Assembly: GCF_964266745.1 (NCBI RefSeq)
Contig: NZ_CAXWGX010000023.1
Location: 1-64,000, forward strand
Reading direction: 5' to 3'
Source: Propionicimonas sp020161015
GTDB taxonomy: Bacteria > Actinomycetota > Actinomycetes > Propionibacteriales > Propionibacteriaceae
Length of the DNA: 64,000 nt
Within the stretch, counting starts at the first letter, position 1, and every line of letters starts with the position of its first letter. Made by a program: the position numbers and the translations under genes. The notes beneath the pieces are model-generated. The model was given only the letters and a program-made list of their open reading frames with translations. It ran no database searches and was not told the DNA's origin. Shown in pieces: positions 35,943 through 44,986 of this stretch.

Positions 35943-37436
35943 GTGAGAGGCGCAAGTAGGGCGCGGCTCGTCACCGTCGGGGGGTTGATCACCGCCCTCG
36001 TGGTCGGCTGCACCGGAACGCCAGCGCCAGTCGCGCCTACCGTGGATGCCACCGCGACGCCGACGCGAGTGATCCCGCTCCCGCCGACGCCGGATACTCC
36101 TGCACAGCTCGCCCTGGTCGACCCGACGATCGTCTCCGGCCTCACCGCCGACGTGAGCGAGGTCCTGACCCGTGGTCAGTACACCTACCTCTCCTACCCG
36201 GAGTTCCCCGGTGACGCCGCGTGGACCGAGGCGATCAAGTCCCAGCTCGCCCCGAAGGTGGAGCGGTTCCGACAGCTCGCTCCGCGCGACAGCGAGGCCC
36301 CGTATCCCGAGCTGTCGGTCACCTGGGATCTGATCGCTGCGTCGCCGTCCGCGCTCGGCATCCGGTTGGTCACCACCGAACTCGGGCCCGACAACACCTT
36401 CGACGGTGCGGTGGAGACGAACTGGTGGGACCCGAAGGGCCGCCGGTCGCTGGGGGCTGACGCACTCATCCGTACGGACGCTTCCGCGGAGTTCTTCCGC
36501 CGCCTCACCGACATTGCCAAGGCCGATCCGCGGGTCGACATGGCCCTGTTCAACGAGGAGCTCGACGGCGAATGGGAGGCGATCCACTCCGTTGCGTTCG
36601 ACTCCGACGGCAACCTGTGGGTGGAGTTCCCGACCCGTCAGGTGTCCGACGCCGACGAGCCTTTCGGGGTGAGCGTGCCCGGGGACGACCTGCTCTCCGA
36701 CTTCGGCAAGGCGGCACGAGCGGCAGCCGTGACACCATCCGACCCGGGCATCGGACCGACACCCACCCCCTCGGCGCCGGACTCCGGTGCCCCGACGCCG
36801 GTTCCTTCGGCGCCCGCGGCCGGTCGGCCCAACTGCGCACGGCTGAAGTGTGTCGCCCTCACCTTCGACGACGGACCCGTCTCCGGCACCGCCGAGCTGC
36901 TGGACATCCTGGCTCGCAAGGAGGTCAAGGCGACCTTCTTCATGGTCGGCTCGAACGCGGCAACCAAGCCCCAGCTGGTCAGGCGGATGGCCGCCGAGGG
37001 GCACGTCCTGGGCAACCACACCTGGGACCACCAGCAGCTGACCAGGCTCAGCCGGGCCGCCATAAGGATCGAGATCGACCGCACCAACGCCCAGATCCGC
37101 AAGGCCGCCGGCGTTACCCCGACCCTCCTGCGGCCGCCGTACGGGGCCACCAATCCCACGGTGCGGGGGGTGGCCGCCGACCTCGGCATGAGCCAGATCC
37201 TGTGGAACGTCGACCCGCTCGACTGGAAGGACCGCAACAGCAGCACCGTCGCTTCACGTGTGCTCGCGGCGGCCCGCCCCGGATCGATCGTGCTCTCCCA
37301 CGACATCCACCCCACGACCGTGAAGGCCTACGCGCGGATCATCGACGGGCTTCGGGCGAAGGGCTTCACGCTGGTCACCGTCCCCGAACTCCTGGGTTCG
37401 CGGCTCACGCCCGGCGCTTCCTTCCGGGGACGCTGA
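35943..37436 (+). CDS. Lipoprotein polysaccharide deacetylase (NodB domain)
   Basis: The 497-residue protein starts at a GTG and has a lipobox ALVVGC (Cys about 23). A proline/threonine-rich linker and a DUF3298-like domain (about 60-250; PELSVTWDLIAAS and AVETNWWDPKGRRSLGADAL) follow. The C-terminal NodB domain (about 295-480) has catalytic motifs TFDDGP, HTWDHQQL, RPPYGATNP and LSHDIH. Such enzymes remove acetyl groups from peptidoglycan or other wall glycans, often giving lysozyme resistance. It lies 58 bases after the adhesin gene on the same strand and may share its transcript. Confidence 0.9.
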   Translation: MRGASRARLVTVGGLITALVVGCTGTPAPVAPTVDATATPTRVIPLPPTPDTPAQLALVDPTIVSGLTADVSEVLTRGQYTYLSYPEFPGDAAWTEAIKSQLAPKVERFRQLAPRDSEAPYPELSVTWDLIAASPSALGIRLVTTELGPDNTFDGAVETNWWDPKGRRSLGADALIRTDASAEFFRRLTDIAKADPRVDMALFNEELDGEWEAIHSVAFDSDGNLWVEFPTRQVSDADEPFGVSVPGDDLLSDFGKAARAAAVTPSDPGIGPTPTPSAPDSGAPTPVPSAPAAGRPNCARLKCVALTFDDGPVSGTAELLDILARKEVKATFFMVGSNAATKPQLVRRMAAEGHVLGNHTWDHQQLTRLSRAAIRIEIDRTNAQIRKAAGVTPTLLRPPYGATNPTVRGVAADLGMSQILWNVDPLDWKDRNSSTVASRVLAAARPGSIVLSHDIHPTTVKAYARIIDGLRAKGFTLVTVPELLGSRLTPGASFRGR

Positions 37437-37891
37437 CCCGCAGCGCCGCGACAAGCCAACGAAGAGATCACGAACACCTGCCCACGCAGGCAGGGCGCCG
37501 AGGGGGACAGAGGGACCGAACCTGCGCGCGACGACACCGTCCGTCCCGCCGACCGGTCAAACGGAAGGCGCCAAAGAGCGCTGCGGTGACGACGGCGGCA
37601 ACCCCACTCCCGGGAGCGGTCGCGCAGGAAGGCGACCAGCAACAGGATCAGGACGATCCACGGCATCGGTCGGCGTCGTCGTGCCTCGGCGTCCAGAGGT
37701 GGGCGACCGGCCGGGAGCCGGCCGCTGCCGCCACGGCTGCCCTGATGGGCAGGCCGGACCCGGCGCTGCCGGAACCCGACTCGCTCGGGCTACCGACGAC
37801 CGCAGTCAGCCCTGTCACGCGCCCGGCCAGACCCTCACCCTGCTCAGCGTGCGCCGTTCCGTCCGTCCCGCCCGGGCCCGACGGACGCAGC
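37437..37891. other. Gap with no convincing gene
   Basis: This stretch has no clear gene. A minus-strand frame at 37328-37666 begins MPWIVLILLLVAFLRDRS, one hydrophobic segment, but it lacks a ribosome site and runs into the deacetylase gene. I do not call it. Confidence 0.5.
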
Positions 37892-38269
37892 TCACAGGTG
37901 GAGGAAGGCCGCCAACACCCAGCGGAGGAGTCCCGCGACGACGGCCATGGAGATGGCGCCGACCATAGCGCCCCCAAAGCCCTTGACCTCGAAGCCGGGG
38001 AGAAGGCGGCCGGCAATCAACAAGACGATTGCCGCGACGACGAAGTGGACAATCGCGCCCACCAGGCCTGACCCGATCGTGACACCCAGGACGCCGAGGA
38101 GCGCGGTGACAAGGCCGCCGACCACCGCGACCGTGAGAGCGGCAAGGAACGCTGACCCGAATCCGGCGACCTTGATGCCCAACCCCATCTTCGCGACGAG
38201 CCAGATCACCAAGGCCCCGAAGAGGGCGGCCAGGGTGACGCCGACAACAACTCCGAGCATTCGAGCCAT
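37892..38269 (-). CDS. Phage-holin-like (PhageHolin_4) membrane protein
   Basis: This 125-residue protein consists of four membrane helices rich in Gly, Ala and Val. One loop carries AGRLLPGFEVKGFGGAMVGA, the signature of the mycobacterial phage-holin-like family found widely as chromosomal genes. Function is unknown and there is no lysis gene nearby. An ATG at 38260 has a better-spaced AAGGG than the annotated start at 38269, so the protein may be three residues shorter. It is transcribed alone. Confidence 0.82.
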   Translation of the reverse strand: MARMLGVVVGVTLAALFGALVIWLVAKMGLGIKVAGFGSAFLAALTVAVVGGLVTALLGVLGVTIGSGLVGAIVHFVVAAIVLLIAGRLLPGFEVKGFGGAMVGAISMAVVAGLLRWVLAAFLHL

Positions 38270-38608
38270 CCCTTCGCTTGAGGCCCGCCCCGAGCCTGCA
38301 CGGTGGATGCCTGCGGCACCGGGTTCGTGGAGACTGCCGTCCGCCGACGGCGGCTCGCGGGGCGGTTGATGCTATCCATCTAGCTCATGCAGCGCAATCA
38401 ATTCTGGAGGCGGATCGCGGTTCCGACGATGTGGTTGGGGGTTGGCACGAGTGATCGGGGGGAGAGGGAGATCACTCGGCCAGCTAAACTATGGCAGTTC
38501 GTGCCGGTCGGCCGCAGAACCCGCCGAGCCGACTACGTAGAGGTGCTGACGAGGCCCCCCGACCCGGACAGGGGGTGCGCCGCATGGAGTCGAGGGCCCC
38601 CAGCACCC
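38270..38608. other. Gap upstream of the holin-like gene
   Basis: This 339-base gap between the holin-like start and the threonine aldolase stop has no protein-like frame. It must contain the holin-like promoter. I see no hairpin or repeat of note. Confidence 0.45.
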
Positions 38609-39661
38609 TCACCGGCGCGCCGCGACCGCCTCGGTGACCAGCGCAGCGAAGGTGTCGACGTCCTCGGCCGTGGTGTCGAAGGAGCACATCCACCGCACCT
38701 CGTTGACGGAGGCGTCCCAGTCGTAGAACGCGAAGCGCTCCCGGACGACGTCCGCCACCCCGTCGGGAAGCCGTGCGAAGACCCCGTTGGCCTGGGTCGG
38801 CTGGGCGAAGGTGATCCCGGGGACGCCCTCGAGCGCGGCCCGCAGGCGGGCCGCCATCGCGTTGGCGTGGCCCGCGTTGCGCAGCCACAGGTCGCCGGAG
38901 TAGAGCGCCACCAGCTGCGCGGAGACGAACCGCATCTTGCTGGCGAGCTGCATGTTGAACTTGCGTGCGTAGACGAGCCCGTGGACGGCGTCCGGGTTGA
39001 GCACGACGATGGCCTCCGCGCCGAGCGCGCCGTTCTTGGTTCCGCCGAGCGTCAGGATGTCGACACCGACCTCAGTGGTGAACGCGCGCAGCGGCAGCCC
39101 GAGGCTCGCCGCGGCATTCGACAGGCGCGCGCCGTCCAGGTGCACCACCATGCCGACGTCGTGGGCGTGGCGGGTGAGCGCCGACAGCTCCTCGACCGTG
39201 TAGACCGTGCCCAGCTCGGTGGACTGGGTGATCGACAGCGCCAGCGGCTGCGCCCGGTGCTCGTCTCCGAAGCCCCACGCCTCGGTGTCGACCAGGTCGG
39301 GGGTCAGCTTGCCGTCCGGTGTGGGGACGGAGTACAGCTTCAGGCCGCCGACCCGCTCCGGGGCGCCGCCCTCGTCCACGTTGATGTGCGCGGTGCGGGC
39401 GCAGACCACCGCGCCCCAGCGCGGCAGCACCGCCTGCAGCCCGGTGACGTTGGCGCCGGTGCCGTTGAACACCGGCCACGCCTCCGCGTCCTCGCCGAAG
39501 TGCTGCCGGACGACCTCCTGGAGCCGCCGGGTGTACACGTCGTTGCCGTAGGACGACTGGTGGCCGAGGTTGGCCGCACCGATCGCGGCCAGCACGTCGG
39601 GGTGGACGCCGGAGTAGTTGTCGGACGCGAAGCCGCGCGCGGCGGGGTCATGGAGCTGCAC
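38609..39661 (-). CDS. Threonine aldolase family PLP enzyme
   Basis: The 350-residue fold-type I PLP enzyme cleaves L-threonine or allo-threonine to glycine and acetaldehyde. The motifs are FASDNYSGVHPDVL at the N terminus, VFNGTGANVTGLQA near 65 (PLP phosphate), VHLDGARLSNAA near 170 (Asp to the PLP nitrogen, Arg to the carboxylate), and TLGGTKNGALGAEA near 207 with the PLP lysine. The start is a GTG at 39661. It is the second gene after DUF6421 on the minus strand, 43 bases downstream. Stereospecificity cannot be told from sequence. Confidence 0.88.
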   Translation of the reverse strand: MQLHDPAARGFASDNYSGVHPDVLAAIGAANLGHQSSYGNDVYTRRLQEVVRQHFGEDAEAWPVFNGTGANVTGLQAVLPRWGAVVCARTAHINVDEGGAPERVGGLKLYSVPTPDGKLTPDLVDTEAWGFGDEHRAQPLALSITQSTELGTVYTVEELSALTRHAHDVGMVVHLDGARLSNAAASLGLPLRAFTTEVGVDILTLGGTKNGALGAEAIVVLNPDAVHGLVYARKFNMQLASKMRFVSAQLVALYSGDLWLRNAGHANAMAARLRAALEGVPGITFAQPTQANGVFARLPDGVADVVRERFAFYDWDASVNEVRWMCSFDTTAEDVDTFAALVTEAVAARR

Positions 39662-39704
39662 GACGCGATTCTCTCACCCGGCCGCGGCGGCCCGTGGCCG
39701 GGCG

Positions 39705-41099
39705 TCAGGCGTCGACGCCGGTGATCCCCGAGGTGGACGCGACGACGTCCCGCATCTTCTTCTCGAACGCCTCGTAGAACATCGACAGCGGGAACTCGTC
39801 GTCCATCACCAGGTCGGTGAGCTCCTTCGGTGTGCCCTTCAGTGGTAGCTCGCCGCGCTTCCAAACCGAGGCGGGGTGCGGCTCGACCACGCCGCTGACC
39901 AGCGCGTACGCCGCCAGCCAGTGGGCGACCTTCGGCCGGTCGATCGAGCGCCAGTACAGCTGCTCGATCTCCTGCCCCAGTTCGTTGACGCAGTCGGGCA
40001 CCTCGTCCCAGTCGAAGGTGAGCTGGGTGTCGGTCCAGTGCAGCACCCGCCTCTGGTGCAGCCAGGCGAACAGGAGCTGACCACCCAGCCCGTCGTAGTT
40101 GCGCACCCGCGTCCCTGTGACCGCGAACCGGAAGATCCGGTCGAAGATCACCGCGTACTGCACCAGCTTCGCGTAGCGGGCGAGCTGTTCCTGCTCGGGC
40201 GAACGCTGCGGAAGCGCGGCCAGTTCCCGCTCGATCCGGACGGCCTCACGGAAGGCGGTCAGGTCGCAGCGCAGTTCCTCCAGCGAGTACAGGAAGAACG
40301 GCATCCGCTGCTTGATCATGAACGGGTCGAACGGCAGGTCGCCGCGCATGTGCGTGCGGTCGTGGATCAGGTCCCACATCACGAAGGTCTCCTGGGTGAG
40401 CCGCTGGTCGTCCAGCATCTCCGCGGCGAGCGGAGGCAGGTCGAGCCGGGTCACCTCGGTCGCCGCCCGCACCACGCGCCGGAAGCGGGCCGCCTCCCGG
40501 TCGCAGAAGATGCCGCCCCAGGTGAAGGGAGGGATCTGCCGCATGGCGACGGTCTCGGGGAAGAGAACGGCGGAGTTGGTGTCGTAGCCGGCGGTGAAGT
40601 CCACGAACTGGATGGGGACGAACGCAGCGTTGGTGTACGCGCCCGCCTCCAGTTCAGCAACGAAGGACGGCCACACGACCTGGATGAGCAGCGCCTCGAT
40701 GTGCCGGTCGCGCGAGCCGTTCTGGGTGTACATCGGGAACACCACGAGGTGGGTGAGCCCGTCGACGCGGTGCTGCTCGGGGTGGAAGAGCACCAGCGAG
40801 TCGAAGAAGTCCGGCTCCTTGAAGTAGCCGGCCGCCCACCGCTCCAGGTCTGCGGTGACGGCGGTCAGGTAGTCGGCGTCGTGGGGGAACTCCGGCGCCA
40901 GCGCGGCGATCCCGTCCGCCAGTTCGGCGACGTGGTCGCGCGCGGTGGGGTGGTGGGCGGCGTCCTCGATGGCGCCGTTGGAGGACTGGAGGGACGCGAG
41001 CGCGGTGGCGGCTCGCTTCACCTGCAGCCAGGCGGGGTGCTCGGCGAGCGACGGGGTGTCGTGCCCTGCGAGCGTCGTGTCGGTTGCGGCGGTGGCCAT
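39705..41099 (-). CDS. DUF6421 family protein
   Basis: This 464-residue cytoplasmic protein matches the actinobacterial DUF6421 family, with stretches such as LVVFPMYTQNGSRDRHIEAL near 120 and MWDLIHDRTHMRGDLPFDPF near 250 that include conserved His and acidic residues. No biochemical role is known. The conserved HDRTH and EALLIQ stretches could form an active site. It lies upstream of the threonine aldolase and could share a transcript. The ATG at 41099 is preceded by GAGAAT 5 nt away and has no Shine-Dalgarno. Confidence 0.8.
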   Translation of the reverse strand: MATAATDTTLAGHDTPSLAEHPAWLQVKRAATALASLQSSNGAIEDAAHHPTARDHVAELADGIAALAPEFPHDADYLTAVTADLERWAAGYFKEPDFFDSLVLFHPEQHRVDGLTHLVVFPMYTQNGSRDRHIEALLIQVVWPSFVAELEAGAYTNAAFVPIQFVDFTAGYDTNSAVLFPETVAMRQIPPFTWGGIFCDREAARFRRVVRAATEVTRLDLPPLAAEMLDDQRLTQETFVMWDLIHDRTHMRGDLPFDPFMIKQRMPFFLYSLEELRCDLTAFREAVRIERELAALPQRSPEQEQLARYAKLVQYAVIFDRIFRFAVTGTRVRNYDGLGGQLLFAWLHQRRVLHWTDTQLTFDWDEVPDCVNELGQEIEQLYWRSIDRPKVAHWLAAYALVSGVVEPHPASVWKRGELPLKGTPKELTDLVMDDEFPLSMFYEAFEKKMRDVVASTSGITGVDA

Positions 41100-41379
41100 G
41101 GCGCATTCTCACACGGACGTCGGCGGGCGGCCAGAACCCGCGAGCGCGCCGCGGAGGTGGGGTGGGCGGCCCAGCCAGATAAACCGGGGGGTTGGCGACC
41201 TGGCGGGGCCTGACCGTCCGTCTCCGTGTTCTCGGAGGGGGGGAGAGGAGTCGTACGGCTCGCACCACCGTAGCGGTCCGGGCCGCCCGGCCGAAATGCG
41301 CAGCGCCGCCGGTCCGGCGTGCGAGCCGTGGAGTCTCAGGTACGGGTTCACACCTGGCTCGGCCGGCCGTGCCGAGGGC

Positions 41380-42240
41380 TCACGGGACGGTGAGGATCTC
41401 CGCGCCGTCGGGGGTCACCACGATGGTCTGCTCGAACTGTGCGACCCGGCTCCGGTCATTGGTGACGACCGTCCAGCCGTCGTCCCACACGTGCGAGCGC
41501 TGGTCGCCCATGGCCAGCATCGGCTCGATGGTGAAGGTCATGCCGACCTCCATCAGGGTGTCGACCATCGGCTCGTCGTAGTGCGGCACGATGAGGCCGG
41601 AGTGGAACGCGGTGTGCACGCCGTGGCCGGTGTAGTCGCGGACGACGCCGTAGTTGAACCGCCGGGCGAAGGACTCGATGACGCGCCCGATGACGTTGAT
41701 CTGTCGCCCCGGGCGGACGGCTCTGATCGCCCGGTTCATGGCCTCTTCCGTGCGCTCGGACAGCAGGCGGGACGCCTCGTCCACCTCGCCGCAGAAGAAG
41801 GTGGCGCAGTTGTCACCGTGGACGCCGCCGTGGAACGCCGTCACGTCGATCTTGACCAGGTCGCCGTCCGCCAGCGGGCGCGCGTCCGGGATGCCGTGGC
41901 AGATCACCTCGTTGACCGACGTGCAGCAGGCCTTGGGGAAGCCGCGATACCCCAGGGTCGAGGGGTAGGCGTCGTGGCTGACGATGAAGTCGTGGACGAC
42001 CTGGTCGATCTCGTCGGTCGTCACCCCGGGCGCGATCACCGCGGCACCGGCGTGCATGGCCTGCGCCGCGATGCGTCCGGCGACGCGCATGCGCTCGATG
42101 GTCTCCGGCGTCTGCACGTGGGGCCCGTCGTACCGTTCGGGACGGGGGCGTCCGACGTAGTGGGGCCGCGGGATGTGGTCCGGAACCGGACGCTGGGGGG
42201 ACACCGGGAAGGGCTTGATCGCGGTCACTCCTGCGATCAT
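41380..42240 (-). CDS. map: Type I methionine aminopeptidase
   Basis: This 286-residue cytosolic enzyme removes the initiator methionine. It has the long N-terminal extension of the actinobacterial MapA type, with PVPDHIPRPHYVGRP. The five metal ligands are visible: KIDVTAFHGGVHGDN (two Asp), GHGVHTAFHSG (His), FTIEPML (Glu), and FEQTIVV (Glu). I place the start at the ATG at 42240; an in-frame GTG at 42228 is an alternative. It is divergent from the SPOR-like gene. Placement beside glnA2 and glnE is common in actinobacteria. Confidence 0.95.
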   Translation of the reverse strand: MIAGVTAIKPFPVSPQRPVPDHIPRPHYVGRPRPERYDGPHVQTPETIERMRVAGRIAAQAMHAGAAVIAPGVTTDEIDQVVHDFIVSHDAYPSTLGYRGFPKACCTSVNEVICHGIPDARPLADGDLVKIDVTAFHGGVHGDNCATFFCGEVDEASRLLSERTEEAMNRAIRAVRPGRQINVIGRVIESFARRFNYGVVRDYTGHGVHTAFHSGLIVPHYDEPMVDTLMEVGMTFTIEPMLAMGDQRSHVWDDGWTVVTNDRSRVAQFEQTIVVTPDGAEILTVP

Positions 42241-42277
42241 AGTGGGCGTGAGTCGGACGATCGGAGGCGCATTCACC

Positions 42278-42508
42278 ATGGCGATCGGCGAGTGGTACTA
42301 CTGCCTCGACCACCACACGGTCGAGCCCTACGAGGGGTGCAAGAGCGATTCCCGGCTCGGCCCGTACGCCACACCGGCGGAGGCGGCGAACGCCCTGGAG
42401 CGCGTGGCCCAGCGCAATGACGAGTGGGACAACGACCCGCGCTTCGTCGACGACGACGAGGACGATCCCGACGAGGACCCCGACCGGGCCGGGCTGTTCG
42501 GCGTCTGA
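42278..42508 (+). CDS. Small SPOR-like conserved actinobacterial protein
   Basis: The 76-residue protein starts MAIGEWYYCLDHHTVEPYEG and has RLGPYATPAEAANALERV, the helix of a SPOR-like fold, then a very acidic tail (about 53-69). It is a conserved hypothetical in actinobacteria, often called SPOR domain-containing. The ATG has GGAGG 10 nt upstream. It ends 13 bases before the convergent VOC gene. Confidence 0.8.
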   Translation: MAIGEWYYCLDHHTVEPYEGCKSDSRLGPYATPAEAANALERVAQRNDEWDNDPRFVDDDEDDPDEDPDRAGLFGV

Positions 42509-42521
42509 GCCGCCGGCCCGG

Positions 42522-42911
42522 TCACAGCCAGGCGAAGAGGTCCACCCGGTTGCCGTCGGGGTCGAGGACCGTGGCGTAGCGCTGGCCCCAGAACGCGTCC
42601 CACGGCTCCCGGTGGACGGTGTGGCCGGCCTGCGCGAGGCGCGCGCTGGTCGCGTCCACCTCGGCGGGATCGGCGCACTCGAACGCCAGCGTCATCGCCG
42701 GCCCGCCGACCGGCGGCTGCCAGTCGGGGTCGAAGGAATGGACGACCGAGACGCTGTCGAACATGATCCGGACGCCCCCGGGCGTCTCGCACTCGACGTG
42801 TCCCTCGGCGTCGTCGGAGGGGTCGAACTCGAGGCCGAGCAGCCGGTAGAACCCCAGGCTGGCGGCCATGTCGGCGACGGTGATGCCGATCGCGCTGAAC
42901 GAAAGGGCCAT
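42522..42911 (-). CDS. VOC (glyoxalase/bleomycin-resistance) family protein
   Basis: The 129-residue protein has two beta-alpha-beta-beta-beta units: SAIGITVADMAASLGFYRLL at the N terminus and the end strand TVLDPDGNRVDLFAWL. Possible metal ligands are weakly placed, so it may not be a true glyoxalase I. TACCGT lies 6 nt before the ATG and there is no Shine-Dalgarno, suggesting a leaderless mRNA. Substrate unknown. Confidence 0.8.
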   Translation of the reverse strand: MALSFSAIGITVADMAASLGFYRLLGLEFDPSDDAEGHVECETPGGVRIMFDSVSVVHSFDPDWQPPVGGPAMTLAFECADPAEVDATSARLAQAGHTVHREPWDAFWGQRYATVLDPDGNRVDLFAWL

Positions 42912-42986
42912 GGCCTCACGGTACCCAGCGTGTCCGGCGGTCACGTGTAACCAGATTGAAACACTTCTCGGGGCAGACTGAACCGC

Positions 42987-44324
42987 ATGGATAAGCAGAC
43001 CGAGTTCGTGCTTCGCACCATGGAGGAGCGGGACGTCCGCTTCGTCCGGCTCTGGTTCACCGACGTGCTGGGGTTCCTCAAGTCCGTCGCCATCGCCCCC
43101 GCCGAACTCGAAGGCGCGTTCAACGAGGGCATCGGCTTCGACGGCTCCGCGATCCAGGGCTTCGCGCGCGTGTACGAGTCGGACATGGTGGCCCACCCCG
43201 ACCCGTCCACCTTCCAGCTGCTGCCGTGGCGGGGCGCCACCCAGGGCACGGCCCGGATGTTCTGCGACATCCGGCAGCCCGACGGCTCGCCGTCCTTCGC
43301 CGACCCGCGCTACGTGCTGAAGCGGGCGCTGAAGAAGGCCTCGGACATGGGGTTCACCTACTACACCCACCCCGAGATCGAGTTCTACCTGTTCAAGCAG
43401 CCGATCGTGCCCGGCCAGCCGCCGGTGCCGGCCGACCAGTCCGGCTACTTCGACCACACCACCACCTCGCCCGGCGCGGACTTCCGCCGCCAGGCGATCA
43501 CCCTCCTGGAGCAGATGGGGATCTCGGTGGAGTTCAGCCACCACGAGGGCGGCCCCGGCCAGCAGGAGATCGACCTGCGCTACGCCGACGCGCTCACCAT
43601 GGCCGACAACATCATGACCTTCCGGGTGGTGATCAAGGAGGTCGCGGTGATGCAGAACCTGTTCGCGTCCTTCATGCCCAAGCCGCTCAGCAACCACCCG
43701 GGTTCGGGCATGCACACCCACGTCTCGCTCTTCGAGGGCGACACCAACGCGTTCTACGACGCGAGTGCCGAATACCACCTGTCGAAGACGGGACGCCAGT
43801 TCATCGCCGGGCTGCTCAGGCACGCCGGGGAGATCACCGCGGTGACCAACCCGTGGGTCAACTCCTACAAGCGGCTCGTGGCCGGCGCCGAGGCGCCCAG
43901 CTACATCTGCTGGGGCCAGAACAACCGCTCCGCCCTCGTGCGGGTGCCGATGTACAAGCCGAACAAGGGTGCGTCCGCGCGGGTGGAGCTGCGGTCGATC
44001 GACGCCGCTGCCAACCCCTACCTGGCGTACGCGATGGTGCTCGCCGCTGGCCTGGCGGGCATCGAGAACGAGTACGAGCTGCCCGAGGGCGCAGAGGACG
44101 ACGTCTGGTCGCTGACCGACCGCCAGCGGCAGTCGCTCGGAATCACCCCGCTGCCGCGCAGCCTCGGCAACGCCATCGACCTGATGGAGAACTCCCAGTT
44201 GGTCGCCGACACCCTCGGCGAGCACGTCTTCGACTTCTACCTGCGCAACAAGAAGGCGGAGTACGACTCCTACCGCGGGCACGTCTCGGAGTGGGAGCTG
44301 ACCAACTCGCTGCCCACGCTCTAG
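42987..44324 (+). CDS. glnA2: Glutamine synthetase, GlnA2 type
   Basis: This 445-residue protein joins glutamate and ammonia with ATP. It has the GS beta-grasp domain (GFDGSAIQGFARV near 50), the catalytic region HPEIEFYLF and GGPGQQEIDLRY, PKPLSNHPGSGMHTH, and the ATP/Glu site NRSALVRVPMYKP. The adenylylation motif N-L-Y-x-L-P of GlnA1 is absent near the C terminus (SLGNAIDLMENSQLV instead), which matches the GlnA2 type not controlled by GlnE. The length fits mycobacterial GlnA2 (446). No Shine-Dalgarno precedes the ATG. Confidence 0.95.
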   Translation: MDKQTEFVLRTMEERDVRFVRLWFTDVLGFLKSVAIAPAELEGAFNEGIGFDGSAIQGFARVYESDMVAHPDPSTFQLLPWRGATQGTARMFCDIRQPDGSPSFADPRYVLKRALKKASDMGFTYYTHPEIEFYLFKQPIVPGQPPVPADQSGYFDHTTTSPGADFRRQAITLLEQMGISVEFSHHEGGPGQQEIDLRYADALTMADNIMTFRVVIKEVAVMQNLFASFMPKPLSNHPGSGMHTHVSLFEGDTNAFYDASAEYHLSKTGRQFIAGLLRHAGEITAVTNPWVNSYKRLVAGAEAPSYICWGQNNRSALVRVPMYKPNKGASARVELRSIDAAANPYLAYAMVLAAGLAGIENEYELPEGAEDDVWSLTDRQRQSLGITPLPRSLGNAIDLMENSQLVADTLGEHVFDFYLRNKKAEYDSYRGHVSEWELTNSLPTL

Positions 44325-44355
44325 GGACGCCGCCCCCCGTCCCGCCGTTCGCCCC

Positions 44356-44460
44356 GGGCCCTTCCTGCCCCCGAATGTCATTCGTGCTGCCGGAATTCCG
44401 GTAGCGGGAGTGGCAATCGGCAGCGAACGCGGGGGGTGGGACGGGTGGTGCGCGTGGGAC
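44356..44460. repeat. Direct repeat copy 1 with two palindromes
   Basis: The unit has CGAATG-T-CATTCG (44372-44384) followed by the perfect palindrome CCGGAATTCCGG (44390-44401), then a G-rich end GTGGGACGGGTGGTGCG. The second copy begins 259 bases downstream. The two hairpins close together recall REP/BIME units. Confidence 0.75.
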
Positions 44461-44612
44461 GCCGTCCCCGGCAGAGGCGAGGGGGTGAACGCGGCGGAGC
44501 CTTCGCCATTCCGCCCGCCGGCTCTCCCACGTCACCACACGGCCACCTTCTGGAGCGCCACCGCCCACCGCTCGCCGTCCGCCCTCACCTCGCACCCGCC
44601 CCGCCGCCCGTG

Positions 44613-44720
44613 CCGGGCCGTCCCTGCCCCCGAATGTCACTCGTGCTGCCGGAATTCCGGTAGCAGGGGTTGCAGTCGGGGGCGAACGCGGAGGGTGGGA
44701 CGGGTGGTGCGGGTGGGACG
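44613..44720. repeat. Direct repeat copy 2 with two palindromes
   Basis: Same order as copy 1: CGAATG-T-CACTCG (44631-44643, one mismatch in the arm), CCGGAATTCCGG (44649-44660), then GTGGGACGGGTGGTGCGGG. The palindrome core is identical in both copies while the surroundings differ, which is what is expected of a repeat family under selection or transposition. Confidence 0.75.
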
Positions 44721-44919
44721 GGGCGGAGTCGCGCCGGGCCGATCGGGGACGGCTAGGGCGACGAGGACTCCGGCGTCCGGGAGTGTATGGACTTGTCCGG
44801 GAGCCGAACGGGGACGTGACGCGGGCGGTTGAATGGTGGTCACCAACGGCCGCCGGGCCATGCAGGCTTCGGCACCCGGACTTCTCTGAGGGGGGCAGAC
44901 CCGGAGGCGTGTCGATGGC

Positions 44920-44964
44920 AAGGCCCGTCAGGACGACCCGGGGGTGAGTCCTGACGGGCCTTTT
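44920..44964. terminator. Strong hairpin terminator
   Basis: AAGGCCCGTCAGGAC (44920-44934) pairs perfectly with GTCCTGACGGGCCTT (44948-44962), with a 13-base loop and TTTT on the plus side. It lies 22 bases beyond the stop of the minus-strand exporter operon, so it most likely ends that operon. The plus-side T-run also fits a transcript arriving from the left, so it may work both ways. Confidence 0.75.
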
Positions 44965-44986
44965 GTGCCTCCCGCCGGCGCGGTTC

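Larger units (their letters stand above)
44325..44986. other. 660-base repeat-rich intergenic region
   Basis: The gap between glnA2 and the exporter operon has no convincing gene. It contains two copies of a repeat of about 100 bases (44356-44460 and 44613-44720) and a strong hairpin at 44920-44964. Frames across it are low-complexity products of high GC. Confidence 0.7.

Noticed and set aside
37328..37666. A minus-strand frame beginning MPWIVLILLLVAFLRD
   Set aside because: It has one hydrophobic stretch, but no ribosome site, an arginine-rich random-looking tail, and overlap with the deacetylase gene.
44640..44960. A 6C-type small RNA on the minus strand at the hairpin
   Set aside because: There is a C-rich loop and a nearby six-C run, but the conserved hairpin arrangement of 6C RNA could not be confirmed by eye; the simple terminator reading is enough.
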